DNA from: Umbelopsis ramanniana AG
Taxonomy: Eukaryota > Mucoromycota > Umbelopsidomycetes > Umbelopsidales > Umbelopsidaceae
Assembly (NCBI RefSeq): GCF_025399195.1
Contig: NW_026252096.1
Coordinates: 310,001 to 374,000, forward strand
Length of the DNA stretch: 64,000 bases
Direction: 5' to 3'
In this document: piece after piece, positions 22,271-35,700 of the stretch
Position numbering within the stretch: the first letter of the stretch is position 1
Layout of the letters: the number at the start of each line of letters is the position of its first letter
Notes under the pieces: model-generated
Databases searched by the model: none
What the model was told of the DNA's origin: nothing
Seen by the model: the letters and a program-made list of their open reading frames with translations, nothing else
Made by a program: the position numbers and the translations under genes

Positions 22271-22801
22271 ATGTCGCTCACTGCAACGAGAAGACTGGCT
22301 CAAATATCAGATCATACCGTTGTTCGTCCTATAACAACAAAAGCTTCAATTCGCTTCGATTCTCGAAGCCGTAACTTTTATCGTCAGTTCTTGCCAATCC
22401 AAACACGTTGGTCAGATAACGATCAATACGGTCATGTCAATAATTCTGTATTCTACCATTACATTGATACTGCGGTCAATAATTACTTGATCGACAAATG
22501 TGACCTTCAACCTCTATCTATCACTTCTCCCATCGGTCTCGTTGTTACAAGCTCTGCCAATTTTTTCAAGCCTGTGTCGTTTCCAGCTGTCATCGAAGCT
22601 GGTCTTGCAGTCACCAAGATTGGGAAGTCCAGCGTTACATACAAAGTCGGCATTTTCGAGCGAGGAAGTCAACAAGCTAGTGTTGTTGGTGGATTCACAC
22701 ATGTATTCGTGGAACCGAAGCATCGCAAACCTGTTCCACAGCTACCATCGGCTATGAAGGAAGGCATGGTATCCATTCTAGTAGAAGAGACTGACATATA
22801 G
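22271..22801 (+). CDS. Hotdog-fold acyl-CoA thioesterase (4HBT family)
   Basis: Single exon, 176 aa. It hydrolyses the thioester of acyl-CoA or a related compound. The 4-hydroxybenzoyl-CoA thioesterase signature is clear: [20 protein letters not shown] near residues 45-64, with the catalytic Asp and the GHVNN helix start, followed by a five-stranded hotdog half ([33 protein letters not shown]). The N-terminal 35 residues are basic and Ser/Thr/Arg-rich ([14 protein letters not shown]), compatible with mitochondrial import, though not proven. Chain-length specificity is unknown. Confidence 0.9.
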   Translation: MSLTATRRLAQISDHTVVRPITTKASIRFDSRSRNFYRQFLPIQTRWSDNDQYGHVNNSVFYHYIDTAVNNYLIDKCDLQPLSITSPIGLVVTSSANFFKPVSFPAVIEAGLAVTKIGKSSVTYKVGIFERGSQQASVVGGFTHVFVEPKHRKPVPQLPSAMKEGMVSILVEETDI

Positions 22802-23054
22802 GCGGGTTACCATATTGGCACAAACACATGAAAATTACCAGTGGAAATCGTTTTTCTTTTCCCACATCTCAACAATTCAGCATCTCAAGCATTTGAAAGA
22901 TTTCTTCCAGTACTGTTTATTTCGACAAATAATGCTACATCTATCTTAACAAGGGTTTTTAATCGCACCAGTTGCTCACCGGCAGACCTAGATGAAAACA
23001 TTATTATCACCCGTTTGATATTAGAAAAAAAACCCCCCTCCCATTCCGGCGTGC

Positions 23055-24775
23055 TCACTTACATGACAAATATTTGCAGTTGGGACAGATCTGCGAAAAT
23101 GATAGATGTAAATGAATATAACTAGACTTCACGATAGAATAAACATCTTTGATTCCACCCACCTGACTAGGATCCGCAACAGAATAAAATTCTTTGACGG
23201 TCACTACAAAAAGCACGATCAAAAGCACAAGAGCAATGACTCGAGCGACCCATGTAAACATGATGAACCTTCGAGTGGCTCTCTTACGGTTAGGTATGAG
23301 CATGACTCCTGCCACAATGCCAACGATGAAACCGCCTATGAAATGCAAAGATCAGCATGTATTCATTCGATTCATTCTGCAGCAAACTGTGACATACCTA
23401 GATGGGCAAAGTTATCCAGACCGGGCAATAACCCAAGAGCCAACGAAATCAAAGTTGTAACTGCCAATTTCATCATTTCTCTCCATGGGTTGACAGTATC
23501 CCGCCAGTTTAACAGAATATCCACAAACATGAAACCAATAAGGCCAAACAATGCACCAGAGCATCCCATAGAAGCTATTGAGACACGTTAGTCATTGAAT
23601 TGCAATGGTTGCTATCACCCGTACACAGCGGAACTTACGTCTAGATGGAGAGCCAAATAAAGCGCCAAATACAAATCCCCAAATACCAGCTGCCATGTAC
23701 AGAATGGCATATCGAATTGGCCCTAATTCCTGCTCAAGCTGAGCTCCCAATCTCAGTTGCGTGAGCATGTTCATTAGATAATGGATGATACCAGCATGGA
23801 TGAAAATTGGGGTGACAAAGCGGAAAGACTGATCTGGCACATTAGGATCCTTAAAGCCTCCCATTCCACAAATCTGTTCCAATGTACATGTTGTTCCTTC
23901 GACAAAGCAAGTAGTAAATGTCGCGCTAGCTGGAAACTCCGGTATAGGCCGAATGCAACCGACAAAGCGAGCACCAAGGTTGATTAAAACCTATTAGAAA
24001 GACAGAAAATGCAATTAATTACATTTTCGTACAGGAATATGGTTGTTTAAAAAGGCCAGAAAAGAGAAAGGTGACTTACTGTTGACGAAGGTCCGATCAT
24101 TGGATTGAAAGCTTGCGTTGCTGTTTGGGTTTGGATAACTGAGCCTGTCAAATTTTTGTTTTGGACAAATTCGTAAATCAGTACAGCTGCCATGGCCAGT
24201 GCAGTAAGCCAGCTGAATATGGGTATACGAGTAGGACCCCATATCCATGCGATTAGGCCAGTTCGCGGGGCGGCGTGGTATGGTGGGTCAGCGGACTCTA
24301 GTCTCATGAAGCCTTGATTTGGCATATTTCTATCCAGTGGTTTCAGAAGACCTGTCGTTCCAACCATATTCATACTGTCACGGCGACGATCATCATCTTC
24401 TCCTATCTTTGGACCATAGTCATGACGATCTGGTGAATATGGCATATCATTGTATTGATTGATGTCTGCGTTTTTTGAGCGTGGCGAATAATAGCCCGCT
24501 GCGCTGTGTGAAGGTACGGAAGGAGGGGATGAGGCTGATGCGACAGATGTATCTGTATACGGGTATGCTGGAATGACAGAGGGTGATCGATCTGCGAAAT
24601 GGGGATGTCTTTCCTCATGAACCGGAGAAGAGAACTGTTGAGGCGCACGATTTTGGACTGGTGTGCCTAAGGGGATTTCGGTTTCAAAGCTATCGCGATA
24701 GGGGTTGCTGTGCGGTGGTGCTGTAGCTATTGGTGACGGATAGTTGTATTCATAGTGCCCATATGGTTGACTCAT
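23055..24775 (-). CDS. Rhomboid-family intramembrane serine protease
   Basis: Exons complement(join(23055..23090,23163..23335,23398..23574,23639..23990,24080..24775)), 477 aa. It cleaves membrane helices of client proteins. Order: a 190-residue Pro/Ser/Tyr-rich disordered N-terminus (PYGHYEYNYPSP...), span 1 (IFSWLTALAMAAVLIYEF), a luminal Cys-rich loop (GCIRP, TTCFVEGTTCTLEQICGMGG), the core FIHAGIIHYLMNM (H-x3-HxxxN oxyanion region), MGCSGALFGLIG with the catalytic Ser of GxSG, DNFAHLGGFIVG with the catalytic His, and a last span. A short final exon adds ICPNCKYLSCK, the C-x2-C-x-YLSC tail typical of the plant/fungal RBL subgroup. Both catalytic residues are present, so it should be active. 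Location (Golgi, plasma membrane) is not determinable. Confidence 0.93.
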
Positions 24776-25967
24776 CTAGACGATGTCGGCAGAAAACCAA
24801 AAAAAAGGTACGAGTCTCGCGGGGTCTCTAGTCACAAAATTTCTTTTATTAGCATCATCATCCATCTCAGCCGACTCCGTTGACTAGCGAACCACAGCCT
24901 CACGCTTGGCCATCAAATGTTTTGGTTTTCAGCCACATCCAACCTAGTAGTTCGTTTCCGAGTGTTCCAAAAAATACCTTCTTAGTTTGATTTTGGCTGG
25001 TGATAGGCTGTTATAAAAAATAGAACCTTTCTGCTTTTCTTGGCATCAACGACGTCCTAAAGGGTGTACCTTCCATAAATCGGAGTTTCACCATACACGG
25101 TGGAATAATACTTGGCATAACCACTAAACGTCTATGAACTGAGAGCTACGGACGAAGGTATGGTGATGAAATAAACAGACCTTCAATTCATGCTATATCG
25201 TTGAGACTTTATCCATATCTCCATCTCTTACACCTTTAGTGCTAACAGAGATATGTGGAAATAGCATAATCATAAGATACAAGTCGAATAGGAGAATAGA
25301 TGATGACTTCCCTAATGAGTTGTCATCAGACTCATTGAATAACGACAAAAAGAGTATTCATTTCTTAGTATTAGTCTCAGCACTGAAATCGCGGATCTTT
25401 TTGCACATTGTCAATTTATAAAGATAAATTAAGCGAAATCATGTTATTGGGTTGACAATTCATTGCAAGTATCATAGCCATCAAGATACATAGTACATCT
25501 CAAGGTATAAAATTAGAAATTGATATTGCTTAAGTTTTAATAAGCAACTCTTTCGCATACAAACAACATAAAAGGTAATACAATGAGATAATAATATTAA
25601 TCGCGAAAAATCGAAACAGATTTATGGTAACAGGACTTGGAGTCGAAGGATGAAGAAAACAAGAGAGTCTTTCATATCCAAACGTCAATTATTCCGGGGG
25701 TTTTTTTAAAAAGCAAATCTCCAAATACCGAATCGAAAGACGAAATAAATTTTGAAAGATGAAGAACAACCGTACTTTTTATTTTTGGGCCGAGCCTGTT
25801 GAGCACTATCCCATGAACACGAGAAACGTCTCAACATTTAAGTAACAAGGGCCAAATATAAGTATTGGATGCAAACTGTAACATTGCTCATTCATATATT
25901 ATATTTAAAAACTACCCTTGATTGGATATCTGTAAGATAGTAGTTACATTTCCAAAAATGAGGGTTC
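24776..25967. other. Intergenic, rhomboid upstream region to assembly gap
   Basis: No supported gene in about 1.2 kb. The left end is the rhomboid promoter. The rest is AT-rich with no long frame and ends at a run of Ns. Confidence 0.4.
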
Positions 25968-26067
25968 NNNNNNNNNNNNNNNNNNNNNNNNNNNNNNNNN
26001 NNNNNNNNNNNNNNNNNNNNNNNNNNNNNNNNNNNNNNNNNNNNNNNNNNNNNNNNNNNNNNNNNNN
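25968..26067. other. Assembly gap (100 Ns)
   Basis: Exactly 100 undetermined bases, the usual placeholder for a scaffold gap of unknown size. It is followed at once by a run of A, so a homopolymer or repeat may have broken the assembly. Anything encoded across it is unknown. Confidence 0.99.
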
Positions 26068-26103
26068 AAAAAAAAAAAAAGCTGCTCCTAAAAAACAAAA
26101 AAT

Positions 26104-26175
26104 GGGCTTCGCCGGGAATTGAACCCGGGACCTCCCGCACCCTAAGCGGGAATTATACCACTAAACCACGAAACC
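26104..26175 (-). tRNA. tRNA-Pro (anticodon AGG)
   Basis: 72 nt, no intron. Acceptor GGTTTCG pairs with CGAAGCC, discriminator C. D-arm GTTTAGTGGTATAAT, anticodon arm CCCGC-TTAGGGT-GCGGG (anticodon AGG), T-arm CCGGG-TTCAATT-CCCGG. A polymerase III T-run lies downstream on the minus strand (the A-run next to the gap). D-arm and T-arm match eukaryotic tRNA-Pro. Confidence 0.95.
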
Positions 26176-26599
26176 CTGTTGTGGTTTGTGGACCACTACT
26201 ATCATTTCATTCATACCATAGTTGTAAGCATAATATATAGATTAATCAAAGTTCACTACACTTGTCACTACAGTAGTGAGAAGATATACCATTAAAGTTG
26301 ATGTGTCGAGACAAAGAAAAATTTTCTTGTATAAGAATAACATAAAACTTTTGGCGGTTCGCATATATCCGCTCCTGCCGCATCTAATTTTCCAAGTTCC
26401 GGAAATTTCAATCTTTGAGGTTACGCTTCAACCGTGTGCAAATACATGAAATCATAGGGATCAAGCCGTGATGTCAACATGATTCAAAGAGATGAATTTA
26501 TATGATATACAATGCTAGTTTTATGAGGGAAAATCAAAATGCAGAATGATAACTGTATAATACATTTTGTTTTTGTTTTAGCTAACTAAAACCGCAAGA
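26176..26599. other. Intergenic, 3' of the helicase gene
   Basis: No gene supported. It lies between tRNA-Pro and the helicase stop codon and probably contains the helicase 3' untranslated region. Confidence 0.35.
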
Positions 26600-29500
26600 T
26601 CACTGGGTAGTAAACACCCAGCGAGTGCCAACAAGTTTTTGCTCTATTTCAACTGGCGGCAATGGCCAACCTTTAGGACCAAAGCTTGGAACAACCCACG
26701 ACTTTTTCACAGTCTTCTTTTCGTTCATGAACTTGGCAACTGGGAATTCTAGAGGCTTTCCGTACGTACACATTGATTTACCAATTTTAGCAAGCCATTT
26801 TGGTTCCACTTTTGTCACGCCTTTCAACCACACTTTACTGCTCTTGAACTGCTCGTTGTACGCAACGAAAAGAGGGGCTGGCTGATGGTAAAGGACGGAA
26901 GATGGGTGTATAAATACATCTTCGTCGCTCCACATGACTCTGTACGGGACACCTCGTGTGCTCTTGAACTTGCTGCCTTCGCTTCCGCCGCTTTCAATAT
27001 AATCCTTGCGTACAGCAATAGAGTCAATAAAACCTGCGGTAAGGATCTGTCGCAGAACTTTAAGTTGTAGTGTAGATGGTGGTTGCATTTTAGGGTCGAT
27101 CGAGACATCGACTCCGTCGCAATTGGCCACAACCAAGTTAGTCAATTGTCTACGAAGTTTTCTTATTTCCTCCATCGCCTAAACAGAAAATGGCTTAGTC
27201 AAAAAGTTGGAGGTTGCTTTGTATTTGTAGACCGTTAATCTTACCTTGGGACGAACAAAATTCGCCTCGCAAAAGCTTTGGGTTGCACCAGCATATTCAT
27301 AGGCACCAACTATGTTGAGTAACTTTATGATGTCGCTTGTAGGATCCAATCCGGCATGTTTCTGTTACAAGTGCACAGTTAGGAGCGACTCAATAGCAAC
27401 GCGTTGACCAAGCCAGACTACTTACCATTTGGGTTTGGTAATATTTACTTCTTGTCAACTTTCTGCGCTCCTTCTCAGCAACGCTTTCGTTACGAATGTT
27501 GTGAAGTTCCATTTTCTTCACATCCGTGGTACCATTTTCATCGTCGCTATCGCTTTCCTCGTCTGCAAGGTCATTCAGGTCGCTATCTCTTAAGACTGGA
27601 TCTCCGACAGAAAGAGCAGAGACAATGGCGATCACAAAAGGCAAGCATCCATGCTGTTGGCCGATGATGAGCATCTTGGCAAATTTCGGGATGATAGGGA
27701 AAGTGGCCATTGATCTTCCTAAATCAGTGATGCGTTTCTGATCACGATCGATTGCTCCCAGATGTGTCAAGATCTAGAAGGATTGCAACCAATGTGTCAG
27801 CCACTGAGTACCTATACATCACGGCAGTTATATAATTGTTTTAAACTCGAGGTACCTTTTCAGCTTTGATCAAATTGGGCTTTGGTGGAGGTGTGGGAAA
27901 TGGAAAGTTCACCACGTTATCAATATACATTGATTTCATTGAAAGGATGACACCTAGCGAGAAGCCATTTAGTAAAGTATAGCGAAGCTGAGCGATATCA
28001 TCTAGTATCATAATTACCTTCGATAGGCATGCGATTAATTTCAGGAACAGAAAATTGTGGAAAGTAATTGTCGAAGACCGCGGAGGAGTAAAGTCGATAG
28101 CAGTGGCCAGGTCCTGTTCTACCAGCACGACCTGCGCGCTGATCCGCAGATGCCTTTGATGTCCAGTCCACGTCGAATGATTGAATGCCGGTGCCCAAAT
28201 TATACTGCCTCTGTTATGGTAACGAAAACGGGTCAGTGTATGCAAACCCTTCCATCAGCCGTTACCACGCATCCTAGTACATACCTCTTTCACTTTGCCT
28301 GCATCAACAACATATCGAATGCCAGGAATAGTAACAGATGTTTCTGCTACATTAGTAGCAACAATACATAGGCGAGTTCCTTCAGGTGGATCTTCAAACA
28401 CTCGCATCTGAGCATCAGTGGGGAGCAAGGAATACAACGGAAGAACGTGCAAGGGAGCTGGACAAGGGTTGATTAGATCGTGTCATTATACAGGCCGGTC
28501 AATAAATCCAACCTACCATCAGTGTCTTCCTCTTCATTTGGCACGTCATCTTCGCCATAAAATCCAAGCTCATCGTCGCTATCGTCTTCTTCGTCACTAT
28601 CAGGTAGCTCAAAGTCTTCAATTTGATCTGCAGAGTCACCCAGCTCAATCTCCTCAGCTTCAACATCCTCTGCAATAAAAATGAATTAATCTAGATATCG
28701 TACATCATAACAATATTTTATGAACCTTACCGTTACGTGCTGAAACTGTTTCTATACGAGACTCTGCTTCAATCGAGGCTTTTTCTTTTGCAACATCTAT
28801 TTTCGAAGCACGCTTTGGCAGCGTAGGAAATCGCTGACGAAGCTTTTTACAAAGATTAACGATCTCTTGCTGTCCGGTTAAAAAGACAAGGATTCCTAAA
28901 GACCTCAATTAGAATCGTTGTATGCAAATGACGGGATTAAGAAGCCATCTAACCTCCTGGTGGCAATCTCTTGTGAATCTTGCCAATTTTCTTATAGGCT
29001 TCGTCAACATAGTCAACTTCTGGTGTGCGCTTATTAAAGTGAATAGATACCTATAGCATCTGTGAGTCAGAGAGGGTCCGTGGTAAAGGCGGTCAAATCA
29101 GGTCCATTTTACTTACTGGATATTGTCTGGCATCAACTTTAATAACAGGCGGTGGGTTGTCAAACAAAGACTTGTTTTGAGTGAAATCAGTGACTCTAAG
29201 CGTTGCTGACATGATGACTACGCGAAGTGGCTAAAAATGTCTCTGGTTAATCTATCTCCTAATCGTACACGTTGTCACGATTGCATACACCCAAAACATC
29301 AACATACCTTTATCTTCTCGCGATCTTGTTTACTCAAATTGGCTCTCAGTTTAAGAACTCGACTTATGACACCAATCAAGATATCAGTGTTCAAATTTCT
29401 TTCATGGGCTTCATCAATAATGAGAACGGAGTATTTTGTAAGCAGAAAATCTGCCGCTAGTTCTCTCAGAAGGACACCATCAGTCATGAATTTGATCCTT

Positions 29501-31302
29501 GTGTTTTTGCTGGTGGTTGTATCATAACGAATCTGATAACTAACTTCATCGGTGACGTTCAGTTCATGCGAAACACGACTGGCCATGCTGACAGCAGCGA
29601 CACGGCGTGGTTGGGTAACACCAATGAGGCCAGGATTGACTATAGAAATCGAGTGAGACTAGCAGTTAAGGCAACCAAAGAAAAAAATAAAGGCTTACCG
29701 CTATCTGGGTGAGAAAATCCTGCTTCATACAAAAACTGTGGAACTTGTGTTGTTTTACCAGATCCAGTCTCACCACAAATGATAACCACAGTGTTATTTC
29801 TGATGGCTTCCATTATAACTTGCTCTTCACCACACACCGGAAGCTTCAGTCTTGCTGCTTGGATTTCTGGCTTACGCTTGACAGAGACATAGAAAGGCTT
29901 GTAGTCATCGTGGCTCAGGTCTCCGCCTCTATTGCGCTCTAACAACAGCTTTTTGATTTCATCGTCTTCCTCAACAACTCGAAGTGTGACTGGTTCCTTT
30001 ACACCTTTTACTGCCTCTACAGCTTGTTCCAACGCAGTCGGGCCATTGTCTATATCTTCTTCGGCTTTGCTCTTGGGCTTCATGGCAGGTTCGCTATCGC
30101 TCATGGCGTCGTACTCTGAGTCGGAACTATCGAAAGAAGAATCGGTATCGTCTGCTTTTGACGGCCTATGCTTCTTGCGAACTGCTTCTGGAATAGTCGA
30201 CTACAAATATGAAAAAGGAATTGGTCAATTTTATGAGAGAACGGCGGATTGTAAACCTTTTGAGAGAAAGAAACCCACCTTCTTCTTCTTACGCTTCCTC
30301 TTGACGAGCTCAACAGAATGACCATCTACTGACTGTTTTAAGGCACCACCAATTACTACAGGAGTTTGAGTGTCCTGAGGCACTTTAGCTGTTATTGCGG
30401 TTGTGGTTGTTTCCACTGGCTGTATGTTGGCTTCTGTCAATGCAGTGGACTGTTCAACTGATATATCACCAACATCAGCTTCTTCTTCTACCGTCGCTTT
30501 TTTTCCTTTCTTCTTCTTCTTTGATCCACTGACAATTTCAACATGCTCGGGAACAACGAAGTTTGCTACATCTCCATGCTCGGACTCAACAAGGAGTCGT
30601 ATATCTGAGTTGTCGTTGTGTATGCCAGCCTTTTCTTCATTGAGTGCTCTTCGAAGCTTTTCTCGCATAGTTTCTTTGTTTTGACCAAGTTTGCGGGATG
30701 AAAGTAAAAGATCTGACGACCATGCAGACGACCTAAATAAATGTCAGCAAATGGATCGGAATTTGTTGACACAACAAATGAGTACATACGAAAGTTTTTC
30801 GAGCAAACCTGCTCTAGCGTCTTTCTTCAGCTTTTGCTCCTGTTGACGTACACAAGTCAGAATTTGCGCTTAAGAGTAGATCAAAGATAAATTCGCACTT
30901 ACAATGTATTTATCCAGCCTCTTCTTCTTCTTTGACGACATCTTGACCACTGGAGCCTGAAGCCATAAAAGTTAGAGTTGTGCCCAAAATGAAAAGACAT
31001 CCAGGAAAGAACATACCTCAGCTTCACTGGATTCATCTTTTTGCTTTGGTACATATATAAGAGAGTTTGTGTCCTCACTATTTGAAGAAAGGTTAGCTAG
31101 CTATTGAGTGGTTTGTTGAAGGTATACCTATCCCTTACATTTCAGATTTACGGTTACTACTAGTACTGGCTGTGGAATTGTCTTTTTCTTCAAAGGCAGT
31201 GGTGCTCATGCCACCATTCCTAGCTCTAGGATGAGGCTTTTGAGTTGGTTTTTTAGAAGAGCTTCTAGCCTTCTCATTATAGCGTGGTCGAGCTCGTCCC
31301 AT
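26600..31302 (-). CDS. ECM16: DEAH-box RNA helicase DHX37/Dhr1 (ribosome biogenesis)
   Basis: Exons complement(join(26600..27178,27245..27361,27426..27773,27856..27953,28018..28210,28285..28457,28517..28669,28731..28895,28954..29050,29117..29230,29308..29639,29699..30200,30279..30732,30790..30839,30903..30956,31017..31077,31139..31302)), 1217 aa, near the size of yeast Dhr1. Acts in the nucleolus to release U3 snoRNA during 18S rRNA maturation. Motifs in order: [11 protein letters not shown], Ia [54 protein letters not shown], then the ratchet/OB region and a C-terminus ending GTRWVFTTQ that is typical of DHX37. The N-terminus is lysine-rich with nuclear-signal-like KKKKRL and KRKRKKKK. An acidic insert ([17 protein letters not shown]) sits in the RecA2 part, as in Dhr1 relatives. 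All 17 exons keep frame. Confidence 0.95.
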
Positions 31303-31446
31303 GATCAAATGGCAGCTGAAAAGTGATCTCGGCCTTGCAAGAAAAGATCAAAAAAAACTCGCATTTGAAGTCCACCTTAATTTCAACAGTCACGCCCAAA
31401 TGTTCCTCCTCAAATTGATCAAACTAACTGGCTGGCAGGCCATGGT

Positions 31447-32661
<1,215 letters not shown>

Positions 32662-32774
32662 TTGGGAAAGGAGCAACAAGCTGACCAATAGCAGTCACCA
32701 ACCGGAAGCTTCAGCCTTTAAAGGCTGACGGGTAACACGTCCCTGTTTCCTATGCCCTTGCCAATTTCTCTGGA
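32662..32774. promoter_or_regulatory. Bidirectional promoter of NKAP and MED23
   Basis: Only 113 bp separate the two divergent start codons, so the core promoters must overlap. Both products act in mRNA production (splicing, transcription), so shared regulation is plausible. No TATA box is apparent. Confidence 0.5.
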
Positions 32775-35700
32775 ATGGAAGCCTTACGAACTGTAATAGC
32801 TCGGCTATTCTCGGACATTCAGGATGTTCCTACTGAGGTAATTCGATACCAAGTTACATAAATATAAGACTGCTCGGCATAAACTATGATTAACTTGAAA
32901 ATGAAAATTAGGACGTCGATTCCGCTGACAAGCTCGGAAATTCATACTACGGGTACGAAGCACACTAACTCATATTTCCATCCACTTCATTACATGATAC
33001 TGACGAAAAACACAATAGCTTGTTCAATTCCAACCCTGCAAAAAGGCAAAGATTGCACTTACTACACCCGACTGGCGGTGCTCATGGTCTTAAGTACCAA
33101 AGCGGCCTCATTTCCTCAAGGAGTGAGTACGCCATACTTGCTAGTGAGTTTGTCAGGGCATGTCAGACGGGAAGCATGGTAAGTATCTCCTGTGTTGCTA
33201 TCATGTGTCAACGGGCTCTAATTATGTGTATCGCAGGCTGAACAATTGAAAATCCTAATGATAAAATATCGTGAACCTCCGTTGACGGTAGTCAAAACGT
33301 CGCATCTTCTCACGTTTTTACACCACTTATTGATCTTGGTTCCTATCACATCCACGCCAAATGTTCCCACCTTTCCATTATCGCAACTTTTTGAAGATCT
33401 TGGAATGACATTAACCCTGCGGCCTACACAGCAATTTCCTTTTGCATATCAAATTTGGATAATGAATCTTCAGTTCATGCTTTCTTGTATCAAAGAAGTC
33501 GCACCTCAGGCACTTTATAATGCTGGTATTACTACACCGGTGGTCTTGGGGATCATAAAACATGTTTTGCTAGAGTTGACCAGACTTCCAATCGAGGTCA
33601 ATTCCATTCAACAAAAATGTTTTGATATGGGTAAAGAGTTATTGGATACATTCCTGTTGAAGGATACTCAAAGCGAAAGGTCTACGACGTCGACCGGATC
33701 CAAGCCAATTGTCATACCAAAGGTGTCATATTACGATATCATATTTTCGGTAAGTGGATTAACATAATAACTAAATGAAAATGCTGTAATTATCGACTGA
33801 CAAAAGCATAACAGTTCCCAGAGCTGTATGGCCACTTCTTACATGGATCGATGATGCCTATTCGAAACGAATCAGCACCTTCTGCATACCCACAGCCTTC
33901 AATCGTCAATTATCGTATATGGCAGGCAACACTCCAATATATGATTGCATCCATACGCCAGGACGTTAAACTTCTCGATCGCATACCAACCTTGATGGCC
34001 ATCAATATCATAAAGCATGTTCTGCGGGAAATCAATACTCTACCAGCTGATCTCAGCAAATCCGAATCACGCTGCCTCAATAGCGGAAAAGAGTTGATCA
34101 ACTTATTGTTATTAGGACCCCATGGTGACGGTGCAGGTGTTGTATCTCACTACGACATCATCGTGGCTCTCCCCGATGTTTATGGTCACTTTCTACGGGG
34201 AACTTTTGCTCAAAGCGTTCATTGGACCATGGAAAAATTTATCAATGAGCTTGGAAAACGTAGAAGACATTTAGCATTTTTGATGATGCCACCCGATGCT
34301 TCATGGCCACTTATTTCTCAAATGAGTCGAAGACATGAATACAATGACTTGACTACAAGAACAAGTTACCATATGTTTGAAGGAGATCTGATTGAATTTG
34401 TCAAAGAGGGTAATTCCACTGGCATCGAAACACACTTCCGCGATATGCTGTTCCAAAGAGCATCCATGGATGAGTTCAGGCAACTGACCAAATCTCTCAC
34501 CATCACTGGATTGGACACTAGTCAAGTGCGAAAAGCGATGATCACAAAGATACGTGATGTTATTAGATGCATTCAGCAAAACAGCGATTTTGAACGTAGA
34601 CAGGAATCCTCAAAAGAACGTGAGCCATACAACCCTGCCACCAACGTTCGCGGGGAAGATATCACAATGCTCATTCCGGATAATATTGACCTTTGGGAGC
34701 TTATGATGGAGACTGCGGATCAATTGTACAGCTTTGTCACCGCCGAATTTTTCACCTATGAAGATATTTTGCAAGATTTCTATGATTTGGTCTATCAATA
34801 TGATGGAAAGCCATACCCAATTGGAACAAAACATCAAATGATGAAGGACAATTCTCTCATATGGCTTTTACTTCAGTTGTTTCACATTGAAAAAATTGGT
34901 TCAAGTGTGATTCAGAAAGATTTCGAAGGCGATGAACGCCTATTCGACAAACTGGTTCGTTTGTACAATGAGGAGCAAATTTTGACCAAAGGCGCCTTCT
35001 CTCTTCGAGATTTAGCACTACAATGTGCTATCAACCATCAGCAAGTGAATATCAAAGATCGAACTAATATCAAGCAACGACACCCTCGAGTTGCTGCAGC
35101 CTTACAATATGCGGGGTTATGCTATCAAGTTCAAGCTTACTTTAGCAATCACTACTATAGCAAAGCTACAGATCCAACGGTCTTCTGCAATTTGTCCATG
35201 CAAGAGGTCATGAAGGTTGCCATGGAGAGTCAGCTGAGACAGAATCTAGTAGCGAATACGTTGTATGTGTATCTGGTACCAAACAAGGTAGAGATAGGTA
35301 CCTTGGGGTATCCAAAGGCAACATTTCTCAAAGGTGGCACCCTAGGTTACAAGCTTTTGGACTTTCTAAACGTCAGCGCTAAACATCGCTTGCTGCAGTT
35401 GATTTACAAGATGATGCTTGATACCGAAGCTGGTCCTCGTTATCAGGCTGCTTCGTCAAGTAATATAACGTGCGTCTCTCCTCATGTGTTGGATGTGGTA
35501 TACAAGCTCTTATATAGCGCACCATGCTCAGCCGAGCTTATGATCAAAGAGATTTTCGACAAATTACGTCGCTGCGACAAGCTCATCAAAACGCGTTACG
35601 AGTCGAAACCAGAAGCAGAGTCACTGCTACCTGATCACACTGTGCGATGGCTACACACCATCCTACAACTTCTTAACCACAGGTTTTTGCGGTTTTTGAA

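Noticed and set aside
25892-26140. Open frames spanning the run of Ns
   Set aside because: They exist only because undetermined bases contain no stops; they also overlap the tRNA-Pro.
33910-34837. Minus-strand frames of 63-92 codons inside MED23
   Set aside because: Antisense shadows of a strongly conserved coding exon.
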